In this document: positions 12,375 to 23,744 of the stretch, piece by piece | How positions within the stretch are numbered: position 1 is the first letter of the stretch | How the letters are laid out: each line of letters begins with the position of its first letter | From: Cyclospora cayetanensis | Lineage: Eukaryota > Apicomplexa > Conoidasida > Eucoccidiorida > Eimeriidae | Length of the DNA: 64,000 nt | Assembly: GCF_002999335.1 (NCBI RefSeq) | Contig: NW_020312336.1 | Coordinates: 186,001 to 250,000 of the forward strand | Direction of reading: 5' to 3' | Notes under the pieces: model-generated | Seen by the model: the letters and a program-made list of their open reading frames with translations, nothing else | Told to the model about the DNA's origin: nothing | Databases searched by the model: none | Translations under genes and position numbers: made by a program

Positions 12375-13409
12375 ATGGCTGACCAATCAGCATATTGTTG
12401 CGGCCTATGGGACCAGCCATTGATGCCAGACAAGGCGACGGTAGCTATACCACAAACCCCAAAACTTACGGTCCTCATGGGCCATTTGGCGCACCCGACG
12501 CAGTACCGATATCTTTGCACGGAAAGCTCTGAAGCTTCCTTAAGACTCCAGCAGCAACGGTGTGACCAATCACGTGTGCTGCACGGGCGAGCAGCACTGC
12601 CCTTTGAGCATGAAAGGGCGAAGGACATCAACTCTCTGGGTCCTTCGAAAAGTCAACACCAATGTCTCTTTTCTGGTAGATTCAGGTGGACAGGGTGTAT
12701 TTTTTTGTCAGTACTGACCATAATCTGCCTCGTTTCGCCTGCATCTTCCATGCGGCGGTCTGCCGGAGGCCAAATGAACATACGGGCGGCGAACGCGCTA
12801 AATTCGGAGTCAACAGACAGCAATGCGGACATTCAGCGGGCGATAAATAGAGCTATGAGAGCTCAAGTTGCACAGATGGAAAGGCAAGAGATGCTTGAAG
12901 CAACAGCCGTACCCGTAGTTCCTCAAGACTCCCGTGCGTTGCCCTCGACGTTTATGCAGGTGGAGGCAGCAGTGCCCCATAGAATTAAAGATGTGGAGCA
13001 AGGCAGTAGTATGGCGGATCTAGGAACCCTTCTAACGAAAGATTTGAAAAGCAAAAGCAAGGCATTTGCAAAGGACAACCGAGTAGCCCCTCGCTCCAAC
13101 ACAAGCCTAAGAGCCTACGATTCTTCCGATAAGCCCCCTTTCTCTTTTATAAATTGGGGGCAAATAGGGGGTATGATGCAAAATCCCGCAATAGCTCACA
13201 CTGGTATGACTGTCTATGTGCCCCGTAAAGCTGTGGGTACTACTGTGGGTCTAGACTTTGACTCGCCTGCCACTTTCCATGGGCCTTTACTAGTTGCACT
13301 CATGGTGCTTTTCCTTATCTTCTTTTTGGTGCTGATGCTGTGCTGCTGGATGGTGAAGAGCAAGGAGAAGCACGATAAATATATGGCCGAAAAAATTCCG
13401 AGGCGCTAA
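12375..13409 (+). CDS. Two-helix membrane protein, unknown family
   Basis: No family recognised. From the first in-frame ATG (12375) the protein has 344 residues. A strong hydrophobic segment lies at about 107-124, followed by a small-residue site (SPASS) that looks like a signal-peptide end. Then comes a Gln/Met/Lys-rich region and a second hydrophobic helix (about 304-326), with a short basic tail ending KIPRR. This suggests a type I membrane protein. A good splice acceptor (TTTCTGGTAG, about 12680) sits just before the first hydrophobic segment. The true N terminus may therefore come from a small upstream exon, which would make that segment a conventional signal peptide. STFMQVEAA (about 191-199) matches the SFL/SFM-type motif of the secreted protein at 153-2230. 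The second half is certain to be coding; the start is not. Confidence 0.6.
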   Translation: MADQSAYCCGLWDQPLMPDKATVAIPQTPKLTVLMGHLAHPTQYRYLCTESSEASLRLQQQRCDQSRVLHGRAALPFEHERAKDINSLGPSKSQHQCLFSGRFRWTGCIFLSVLTIICLVSPASSMRRSAGGQMNIRAANALNSESTDSNADIQRAINRAMRAQVAQMERQEMLEATAVPVVPQDSRALPSTFMQVEAAVPHRIKDVEQGSSMADLGTLLTKDLKSKSKAFAKDNRVAPRSNTSLRAYDSSDKPPFSFINWGQIGGMMQNPAIAHTGMTVYVPRKAVGTTVGLDFDSPATFHGPLLVALMVLFLIFFLVLMLCCWMVKSKEKHDKYMAEKIPRR

Positions 13410-14761
13410 CGAGCCCATGAGCTGTTTGTGGTGCCACTGGACTCTTGGCGCCCAAGAAGTTGAAACTTTCATGCGAGTAGCCTGAAGACCTGGCTACCCT
13501 TTCAAGCGCTCTTCTGTGACCGATGTTGCACCGGGCGAGAAGGTACAGGTGCTATGACTACCGCCAACTTATCAGGCCGCATCGGCGCACGCCTGAAAGC
13601 CGTGGTCTACGACGCCCATCATTCTGTTTCCTTCGATCCTCTACGTGAACGTCACACATGTGGACGAGAAAAGTCTGCATGGCTCCTGCAAACAGGCGTC
13701 CTGATGAGCCAGTTGCGCATCCTCTCACCCCCATAGAACTTCTGGAGGCCTTGATCAGGCCTTCAGGCTCCATGGGGTATGCCCGTTTGTAAGTTGGGTT
13801 AGGAGGGATCCACTCAAACTGCCTGCCCCTTGGCATGCAGAGACTCAGAAATTCGAATTCCCGACAAGCCCTTCATGAAGAAACATGGCGCACTTGTAGG
13901 CCCCCCCTTTCATTGGTTTCGTCTGATGCTAGCACAGCCGGCGTTCGCTGAGGTCAGATGCCAAGAAACATCGGCCCTGAACATCCCGATCATCGGGGCC
14001 ACGCCAGTAGCGCCATTTGGATGTTGTTTTGGATTTGCTCAGAAGCAAATGCAATGTGTATTACGAATGAAAGTTTTAAGCTAGACGCTTGCCACAGGGG
14101 CTTCTGGAGGTGGTGCTTCTTCCAGTGTGCGGTCGGCACATGCCCCCTTGCGGGTTCCAAGGCACCGTTAGAGATGCGATCGAGAGCTACTTTGAACCTC
14201 TCAAGCACTCCTTTACTGACCGGAAGTCTGGATACCCCAGCGACGCATACCCTTGGCTCTTAAGGGTTCACAAAGTCTAGCATAGAGTTCTCAAGGAGAT
14301 AGGGGGGCTGCTCAGTTGACCACTCTGCTACCTGCATGTACGAGGCCCTTCGGTAGGCCCACGTCAGTGGCGCAGGAGAGAGTTATTGCTAATCCACAAT
14401 ACGGTAAAACTCCCATACGGGATACCAAGGGCCTTTGGCAGATGCCGTCAAAGGCTCACCCTTCCCCTTGATCCCTGAGTGTCAGAGAGGCCGTCTCCTC
14501 ACCGGTAATAGACGCACTGAATACGAGTACAGCAGACTCGAATGTGGTGTACCTGACTCTCCACGATCACTTTTGCTATGCATGCAAATATCCAAGTGCC
14601 CTGTGCGGTCAAGGCCTCGCGAAGCAGCAGCCGTGGCACTGTCTGAATCCGGGAGAAGCGGTCACACGCCGGCGCATGCAACATACTTTTTGCATAGCAA
14701 GGCAGAATTGACAGAGATACTTCTGGCGTCCTTCCGCTGAAAGCCACAGTAGAGGAGTGTG
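13410..14761. other. Intergenic between convergent genes
   Basis: Lies between the 3' ends of the membrane protein gene (+) and the RING gene (-). Nothing coding is supported. Confidence 0.5.
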
Positions 14762-17700
14762 TCAGTTTCTAAAGAAATCCAGCAGGGCGTTCCTCACGAA
14801 ACCTAAGGCTGCCGTCCCGACACTAGCCTGAGAAGCTACGCTACTGCCCCCCTCCTCCGGAGATACTACAACTTCAGCTCTGCAATTGGGGCAGGTGGCA
14901 CTACACCTAAGCCAGGCCCGCGCACAGCCCCAATGGAAGGCATGCCCACACATCAACACCACAGACTCAGTCCCTTCCTGCAGTTGCACTGTGCAGACGG
15001 TGCAGCTTGGAGCCTCGAGCTCCCCTTCACCAGATGTGGCTTCTGCCGCAGCTGCGGCGGACTTAGGGCAAGCAGACCGATTTGACAAGGCTGCACAGCC
15101 TGTGCTCGGCCCATCTTCCTCGGAGGGGCCCCCCTCCTCATTATCGGTGCGCTTCCGCGGAGGAGTCTCCGGCTCTTTTCGCGGGCACAAGTGCATATAT
15201 TGACGTTGATAGACTGCGAGGCAGAACGGACTTACCAGCTGCCTCTCCAAAGCCGCTTCCAGCCCCTCATCCATTCCGCGTGAGTTCCCTCTCACATTGC
15301 CAGACGGCAAGACACGGAGGAGCAACTGTGGGTCCATAGTCTGCAGGCAGGCAGCGGGCACGCAGGCGGGCAGCAGCGCAACAACCCATCATGCAGCAGA
15401 GGGTGTCGGTCTCGCAGAGAGAAGTCAGTGCCAGAGGGCACTCTTGTGCACACTAGGTACATCTACATGTTCATCCGCGCTCCTTACCTGTGCGGCCGCC
15501 ACGATCGCAAAGGGCTGCACACGGGCCGGCAGTCTGCGAACGCGTGCCAGGATATCTGGAGGCAATATATCTATAAGCGACGGATTGAGGGAGCCTGAGG
15601 CGCACAGCGGCCTCCCCCCGCAGCACCCAATCCTATCGAAGCCCCGCCCGTCCCGCGTGTGTGAATATATACATATACCTACATATACACATATATATAT
15701 ATAAATCTATGGCCACCAAGAAACAAAAGACAGATCTCTGTACACAGGGCAGTCTCCCAGCCATTAGACCACAAGAAGCGCAGCACACACGATGCGAGTG
15801 ACGAGTTCTCCTAAGTCGCGCGCTGCCATACCTTCAAAGTGCACCACCGTTTCGGGGCCAACCCGGGCGACGGGAATCGTAGACGGCTCTGTCGCAATGA
15901 CTTTGAACTCGACGCCTCTACACAGAGCCACAAGAGAAGGACCCCAGTCGCATACAGAGAGGACAATTCAGGAAGAGGGAAAGAGCAACAGCAACAGCGC
16001 AAAATGCAGCAGTGCGGGTGCGCTATAGCCTCTTGGAGGTGGCCTTCTGCCATTATTCTCCGCTATATTCGGCCCACAGGCACATCTATGCTACCTAAAG
16101 GTAAAGATATCGCCTTTACGGATGAGGCGCCAAGGTTGCTCCTTCAGAAAAGGCTGCAAATAGTCCTCAAAGAGGCGGAAGGAGTAGGTAGTCGGGAGCG
16201 TATCGGCGAACGGCAAGATGTGCACGCGCCGGTACTCCCCCCACGGATCCACGGAGATGTATATGGCCTGCAATACGCATAGTTCAGAAAACAGACTGTA
16301 TGCGTATGGCTCACAGCGGCCCGAAGCCGTTCTTTTAGCCAGTGGCACGGCTACCCCAGGCAGAAGTCAGTTTTTACTGCGAGACAGAGAGAGAGAGAAT
16401 CACTGCCTGTCGGCTTTTACGAAGCAATCGAACGCCCTTCTGCTTCGGTATATGCATGTAGAGATAGATGCATAGCGCGCATGCAACCGGACATCTCAGG
16501 CCCCCCTGTTCAGCACGCGGAGGCAGCAGCAGACCAGCGCCCTCGTTCTGGCGCATGTTGAAACACCAGCGTTTGTCTTTTTTCCGCACAGCACGTCTCT
16601 CACCGTGTCTTTCCGTACGAAGCCTGGGTTGTTTTCCGGATCGGTGGCCCAAACCACAAAGGTCAAATCCTTGATGACCAGCTGCTTCCCTGGAAAAACG
16701 ACCACTGCGGTGTCACTACACGCGGCGTTCCCCGATCCGGGGCTTGCCGGAGAGGGGGGTGGGAAGCAGAGACTGCTCCGAGCGCGAAAATAGGGAGCCA
16801 CAAAATCGTGGAACAGAACCTGTTCACTGAAACTGGTGTTTAATGGGGCCTTTCCCTGTGAATCCGCAGAGGCGTGTGCGCCGTCTCTGGGGGCCGCCAA
16901 CTCCCCCAAGGAGGATGGCGAGGCGCAGGGGAAGTTGAAATTCAGCTGGAGCGTGCGCTGTTGTTGCAGAGGCTGCTGCTCGCGCCCAGCGAACTCCTCA
17001 TGAGTGGCGCATGCATCGTTGCCTGCAGTGTCGCTCAGGTGGAAAGCGGTGCTGCCTCCCAGCACTTCCTCGTCCTCATCGCTGCTACCTTGTGAGGCCG
17101 AATCTGTGGCGTCAAGCACCGCAGCAATGACGTCCTCAGCCCGCGTATACTCTTGCATGCGACGCCGATCCCCCCCCCTGCGTCGCCGCTCGCCAAAGTC
17201 TTGAGACACGCCCCAGCTGAAGGGCGATCCCAGCTGATGGCGGGCTGCCTCTGACATTGTTGCAGCCGCGAGAGCTGCCACACCTCGAGTGCTACCAATG
17301 TCAGAAGACGCACTGGCGATTGGACCTGGTCGCGAGGCGTCGTTACTTTGCCTAGTGCGTCTACTACTACTACTGCTGCTGCTGCTCATCGTGCGCTGCG
17401 TTGCACTAGCCTCCCCAACCAGGCCGCGCTGCAAGGCCTCCGAATATGATGAAACTCCTGCCCTCCTTGCATAGGAGCTATTGGGGTGCACAAGAGCCAG
17501 GAGCTGCACTCGACGCAGTGGTTTTAGGGGACTGCCCGAGGTGAATACAACTGTCGAGGGTGTAATCACACCCGAGTGCGGTAAACAAGCTACAACAATG
17601 TACGTGTACTCCACATCTGTCATGTCTGTAGTTGCGTCACTCGCCGTATTTTCAGTGACTTTTGTTTTCCGAGACGAGCGGTTCTCCTTGGCCGGCCGCT

Positions 17701-18067
17701 TCACCTTCACGTACATGTACTGCCGCACAGTCGTGCATTCCCTCATGAGGTTCGTGAGCGCGGCGAAAATCCAAGGTTTGGGGGCACCCTCAGAAATAGG
17801 AAGAAGATGGATTTTCTCCACCGCTGTCCGGACTGCGGGCGTGCAGCCATTATTGCTGGCGGCGCTGCAGGTTGGCTCTGACTCTCTCTGCATTTCAACA
17901 ACCGAGGGGGCAGCCGCACCTGTATGTAAGGCTGTTACAGCTTCCTGGCCAAAATGATCATCGCAAGTGTGACAAGTAGGTGCACTTTCGGTATTCTCAG
18001 GAGTAACATATGTGTTCTGTGTTTCTACGGCTGCCGGAACGGGACAAGAACACTCAGGGCCAGACAT
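14762..18067 (-). CDS. RING-H2 E3 ubiquitin ligase with tandem N-terminal domains
   Basis: Probable ubiquitin ligase. Exons: 18067-16604, 16267-16095, 15917-15832, 15555-15488, 15340-15236, 15061-14762; all phases agree, giving 731 residues. The start is ATG 18067. A first folded region (about 110-225) contains VACLPHSGVITPSTVVF. Next comes a Ser/Arg/Gln-rich linker with a run of eight serines, then LFHDFVAPYFRAR and LTFVVWATDPENNPGF. Exons 2-3 encode YISVDPWGEYRRVHILPF, LFEDYLQPFL and GVEFKVIATEP, which look like a second copy of the same kind of beta-rich module. The C-terminal RING (residues 652-692) is C-x2-C-x14-C-x1-H-x2-H-x2-C-x10-C-x2-C. Intron 5 (15235-15062) has a perfect GTAAGT donor but is 174 bases with no in-frame stop, so it may be retained. 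Substrates are unknown. Confidence 0.8.
15662..15703. repeat. TATACA/ATAT microsatellite in RING gene intron 3
   Basis: An imperfect ATATACATATACC / ATATAT tract between exons 3 and 4 of the RING gene. Confidence 0.75.
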
Positions 18068-20421
18068 GACTGCTGCCAACAGGCGTTCTCTAGATTCTGC
18101 CGCCGCTGTGCGGAGGCGGACACGGGGAGAGCAGGGGCCGCCCAAAGAAGCGCTTAATGAACAGCCCCAAATCTAGTCACAAAAAGAGCTACTTTTACTC
18201 CTGGAGGCGTCCGCTGGTTCGGTCGCCACCCTCTCGCAGTCTCGCCACTGTCTTTACGCTTGGGATATAAGCAGTGCCAAATCCTATTCAAATTATGGAG
18301 ATATATACGCAGAATGTTCAGAGAAATCGGAATCCAGCCAAAAATGTGAAATACAATGAGGGGGCCGCGTGGATACGGTGAAGGAAGAGAGTGCAATTCA
18401 AAACTCGCGTCTCCCCCTCTCTTGCCCCAAGCAGAAAAAGATACTTCTGTACAGATGACAAAGTCCTACTCCATCGAGAAAAATTAACTGCTGCAACCGG
18501 GTCACCTGCAGCGGACGCACACTGGAGGGTAGCCAGGCGCGGCAACATGCGTCACGAGCACTGCTTGCTACATGAACATGAATCCCGAACATTTGAAAAA
18601 AGCAACCGGCTATACTTACTTACTTGCAACAAGCTGAATGCGAGTAGTGGCTTCTTTGAGGATACTTCACATGCAGTAAATTTTATGTTGCAGTTACCAT
18701 ACATGCGCTAAGCGGCGAGTAGACCGGTTGCCGGATGGCATAATGCAGTATTCTCTTCAAACTACTTGCTTCTTCCTTTCTTTGCTTCAAACGACTAGTG
18801 TAGAAAGCCAGGGAATTCAGTGATATGGTTTTGCCGAGGTTCGTAATAAGCTTTGGTGTGATAAATGTTTGCTTGTGTTTTGTTAAGGTGGCGCATACCG
18901 TATAACTAGACACTCGGACCTAGCAAAATGCTGCTTTTCCTTTTAGCGTTTTCTTTTAGAGGCATTCATTTGCGCTCCCTTAGCAGCCCTGACATGCGGC
19001 GAGGTCTTTGGTGTTCTACGTAGACGAGCCCACAGGCTATGATCAGTCTGTACCTTGGTGGTTCTGTACCTGCCGTTTCCTATATGCACGTTGACCTTGA
19101 ACTCAAAGAGTAACCTTGCTTAAGCATATGAGTGGATCACCTTTGAATCGCTCTGCTTCATGGTAAACAATAGAGGCACGCATCCTCGGAGAACGCTAGT
19201 CCCTCAACATACGCGGCAAGCCTAAAAGAAATGCTGACTACAGGACACATTTCTATGCCAGAGTTAAAATACTCCACAAAAATAAAACACATGAGCAGAG
19301 AAATCAGTTGCTTAATTCCTTGTTGTTAGTTGGATATACCTTGTGTAGTAAAATGCTGAAGAGTAGCCTGGCCCACTGCAGTGCCAGTAAGCGCATCACA
19401 GCTTTTGGCAGAAATAAATGAGCAAAGTTCGATAAGTTCCACCTAAACACTTTTTACTACACTAGTTATATTGACTAAGAATCAATAAGGCATTGTGTAA
19501 TTGGTTTACCTGTTCGTATATCTTATTTACTGCCTTAGCTCGATATACGAAAAAGCGATGTTGTGTGCATGTATGCCAGACCTTATGTGCAACTAGCTGT
19601 GAATGCTCGGAGTTTTTAGAGGTTGCACTTACGCTCACCCTGCTCGTCCCTCTCCCCTCATGCCGAGTAACCTGAGGGGCGCGGAGAGGGGCAGGAGGAG
19701 ATTCTTTCGGGAAACAATCAATTAATCTCTATTACGTTTGCATCAAGTCCGGAATTAAGCGCCGCTCTAACGGGCTCCTTCAATGGAATGTTACAAAAAG
19801 GCTGAAAGAGGAGCTACTGAAAATTTCTCTTAAGCCACGAGGATGATTTCCACAAGGGTCAGTGTGTGGAAAGAGCAACCCTCATGGGCATGATACCTCC
19901 TGTTCAGCAGTATCAACGTGCCACGGAAGGCAGTCTCGACAGTGCACTTGAAGCCAGAGTGACAAATGCAAAACGTGTCGACCCAAAATTCCAATACAGA
20001 GCTAATGAAGCCGAAAAATTGAGCCATAGAATTAGAAAGACAGAGCTAAAAGCGATAAAGACGAAGCGATGGCTACAGAGGAATCTCACAGAAAATTAGA
20101 CCCGTCCTTCTGCGCCCTCAAGTGTTCCTCTTCAAGTGCAATAGGCGGAACTTCAAGTTTTCGCTCGGCAAACGTCGTTGGAGTAAAGGAAGAGGAATGC
20201 TGTGAAATATCATGACATCAACGAGAATAACAGCAAGTTAACAACAAAGACATGAGATGAAATTAACAGCAACCAAACGAACGGCGAATACCGTCAATCA
20301 TTTACAGCACTACACATCACACTTCTAAGAGCCAAAACTGTTTTCAGTCAATAATTACTAGTATATGAAAGCACAGCAATGAAAAGGAAGGCCTGAAGCA
20401 ATGCAGACTATGGTGCACCAT
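18068..20421. other. Mostly intergenic
   Basis: Upstream of the RING gene and downstream of the Sec14-like gene. The only coding-like stretch is the Lys/Glu-rich frame at 19884-20099. Confidence 0.45.
19884..20099 (+). CDS. Possible small basic helical protein or terminal exon
   Basis: An ATG-started frame of 71 codons (MGMIPPVQQYQ...) that is rich in Lys, Arg, Glu and Ala and looks helical, with residues such as ALEARVTNAKRV and EAEKLSHRIRKTELK. The frame is open for a few codons upstream of the ATG, so this may be the last exon of a spliced gene. I see no homologous family. Its composition resembles the coiled-coil exons at 9.8-10.9 kb and 39.0-39.4 kb. Confidence 0.3.
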   Translation: MGMIPPVQQYQRATEGSLDSALEARVTNAKRVDPKFQYRANEAEKLSHRIRKTELKAIKTKRWLQRNLTEN

Positions 20422-23400
20422 CTAAATACGAAGGCTGAAGTCCCAGGCAGACGCCAAGTCTACCAGTACTCCTAGACTCACATAGACGCAGTCTAGGGAG
20501 TATGTCGTCCGTTCAAACGCATGCATAAAATTCGGTGGCAGTGGTGGTCTGTTCCATTGCCTGCGACCCTCGAAGATCTTAAGAAGCATCTGAGCAGTGC
20601 TACGTGCCGCCTGGGAGGCATTAGCGGGGGGCTTCCACATGCAAACTCTGACGTCTGCGCGGGTCACGTCATTCAGGTCAATGAGGGGTCTGGAGGGCTC
20701 TACCATCCCTGCCGTATCATAGGTTATATCTTTGTCCTTCTCAAGGGCCTGGCAGGTATACGCAACGCATTGGAAAAGAGCTCTCGTCTGCGCGTTCCTC
20801 GGTAGAAGTTCTTTTAGCAAAAGGAAGGCCCACGAAAGAAAAACAATAAGCTGGAAATATAGATTGGCCAGCCACAAAAGCACTTTTCGTTGTCTGCATG
20901 ACTAACCGTTTCTTTAGGGACATTCAGTACTTCCTTCAAAGCATTATTAAAATGAGGAATAAGGCATTCCCGCCTATTGATAAAATTTTGCAATTCCTTT
21001 GTTTTTCTCTCTAGTGCACTCTCCCTGCACGCACAGACGAAGAAAGGACCTGCTTGCACCCTTGTGCTTTGCTGCACACAGCCCAAAAGACTCGTTTCCA
21101 GACGCACTACACCCTTCCAACATAGAAGGGGAATATGAAGAAACAGAGGAGTTACGGGTAACTGAACAGGCAATTTACTTTTATTCATCAGAATCTGCAA
21201 ACAGGCCAGGAAGCGAAAGACAGACGCCTAGTAGGTGGGATAATGCACAAGAGAAGGTAGGGCAAGAGAGCGAATTCAGGGAGATCATCTAACCTCTCTT
21301 CCGGCTGCTCCAGTGGTGGCATTTCTGCATTCTGACTCTCCGTGTCGTCTACAGGCTCCGGCTCTGGCGCGGCCCATGGCGCTTCTATGTGCAGTTTCTT
21401 CATTTCCTCCCAGAATTCAATTGCATCCCCCCCGGCAAACCAATCGCCAGATCCTAGTGGCTGAGGGGGCTGGGGCACGCGGTATACGGGCCGCCGACAG
21501 CGCAAGAAACTCGACTCGTTGAACCCTCCTAGCGTATGTAGAATGAAGGGTCTGAATATGGCAAGGCACCTTGTCGCCGAGGAATAGCTAGCGCCGATTG
21601 ACATATGGATTGTAGCCCAGAAGAGAAAACGAATCGGTAACAAGAAGCAGCAATTAGGCGTCGCTGGACGCAAAGTGCGGGGTATGCAAAGAAACAGTTG
21701 CGAATGCGACGAAAGGGCCACAAACGGCGAGCCTTACCCGTCCGGTTGGATTTCCTGGACAAGCGCCGTGTCATCTTCTATGCTCACAATGCGGCAGTCT
21801 GCCTGCAGTGCCGGCCTATAATCCCAAGGCCACACGAAGCGACCGGTAAAAGATCATCCGGTGGATGCCACTCAACAAGCAGGAGGACGCCGGTAGGGAT
21901 ACCTCCAAGGTGTGAGGCCAAGTGCGAAGCGAAAATTAACGGTAAAAATGACACCAAAAAACGTCGTTCAGTCTTATATCCATTAGACACCTCCCTTAAT
22001 AATAAAGCAGCAAGGCGTCAGGCAAACGGAACACTTTCTTTTGCGCCTTCTCTAGCGAATGCGTCACAGTGTCCCAACTACTAAACGTACCTGAAGAGTT
22101 CCCATACGAGGTCCTTCGCAAAATTAAGCTTGAAGAGGATAATTTTATAGATGAGCCAAGGGCAATATGCCCTCAAGACTTCCCCCACATCTCCGAGAAG
22201 CCGGTGTGTCGAATACGCAGCGACGTCCAGTTGAGACAAACCGCTAAAATCCAGTACGACCGCAACTGAGGCAACATCAGCAGCAAACACCAGCCCATAG
22301 TAGACATTCTCAATGTACACATACAGGTAAGAACTACAGGTGGATATTGCTTGCACGATGACATAGGCCTATCCGGACACCTAAACGGTTTGCCACCAAC
22401 CATTTTCGTAGCACATGCATTAGGCCGCCTCAGTGTGTAACCCACTTGCCCACTCAGAAATGAAAGCACTTGACTCTTCCTAGTAAAACGTGCTTGACTG
22501 TGATATTACGAAGAAGGGAGCGGCAGAAGCCTAATGCAGAGGGAAAGTGGGAATCAGACTTTCGCTTAGGTGCCGTGTAGCATACCGTGTGAAATTTTTT
22601 CAGTGTGGCGCCGGGAGGCAACAGCCAGTTTCTGCCACACGCCGTTAAATACCCTAAGCAAAATCCGCTGCATCTCTGCTGGTGTAATTTGCAGATAGAG
22701 GCTTGTGGGAAAGAGGCTGGCGAGCTGTATATACACGGCAGGATGCTTGCCGTCGGCTGAACGGTACGCCAGCGCACCCCCCAGACTTGACTCCATTTCC
22801 AGCGAAGCATCTGATGAAGAGCCTTTTGAAAAGCGTGCACCGTGCTCCTCCACTTCTTCCAGCACCTTCCGGAGCATGGCAAGCCGAGCCAGTGACCTGC
22901 ATGCCTCCTTTCGTGAGGACATGTCGGGGTTCCGGGAGAGTCTGCCATTCCGGAGGTAGAGCAATCGTCGCATATCTTCCAGCACATACGATGCACAGTT
23001 GTTACTCAAAGTTCCAATGAGAAAGGCGAACTTGGCCAGCTTAGCGTCGTAAGCTGCGCACCACACAATGGAAAGCGCCAAAGGGCATTCTTCAGTCTGA
23101 TGGGGCAGCAAAACTGTTACGTCTGCCAGCGGCTAGCTAGAAGAAATGCAGAATAATCACGGCGCCATGTGATTAGAAGTGTCTTGACCTCTGGAAAGCA
23201 CCGGCTGCTAGGGGTGTGGAGGCAGGTCCGGATGAGCGGCATGTCCAGGAGAATGTAGCTCACGCGCGAAAAGGTCAGCTGTTTCAAAGGTTTGGGGTTG
23301 TTCATACTCTTTCTTTGGAATCTCTTCTATAAATATGCTGCCGGAGGCACGCATCCGACCTTTAACCCTTGTTTTGCTCCCGCCTTTTGTCTTCACAGCG

Positions 23401-23744
23401 CCTTTTATTCTAAGAGAAGAAGACACTTTATGCTCCTGTGTTTCGGGGAAGAGGCCGTCATAGGCCCCTCCAAATGATTCTTCAGCCAATTCGGGGTCTT
23501 GTACTGCAGGGGAGGAGAAGGCGGCCCTACTATTTACACTCTCTTCGGCGTCCCCGGCATTCAACTTACCCTTGAACACCAGGCTCCCCTGCACTACACG
23601 GGGCCACTTTCCACGCGTCAGACCGTCCTGTCCATTAACTCTGGCAGAATCGGCCTCCTGAAGCCCACGTTCATCTGCTGTCACACAGCCAAACTTGCTT
23701 CGGCGCTGCCGACCGCCAGCGTCGGTCATGCGTTCCCTCACCAT
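20422..23744 (-). CDS. CRAL-TRIO (Sec14-like) lipid-binding domain protein
   Basis: Probable phospholipid or small-lipophile transfer protein. Exons: first exon from ATG 23744 (alternative 23729), then 23096-22586, 22265-22091, 21815-21738, 21551-21294, 21024-20907, 20787-20422; phases agree from the second exon on. The domain core is split over three exons: VAVVLDFSGLSQLDV (the family's 'vlDl.Gls' strand), LRAYCPWLIYKIILFKLNFAKDLVWELFRP (30 residues in one run, described here by its key positions: the family's 'YPerl.k...iN.P..f..lw..v.P' helix-strand, with N and F kept), then ADCRIVSIEDDTALVQEI and a final LGG, matching the 'kI.il....L..I....lP..lGG' end. The N-terminal exon is basic and disordered. 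After the domain come an acidic Pro/Glu linker, a helical exon and a C-terminal 122-codon exon of unknown nature. The junction of exons 1 and 2 is uncertain. Confidence 0.65.
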
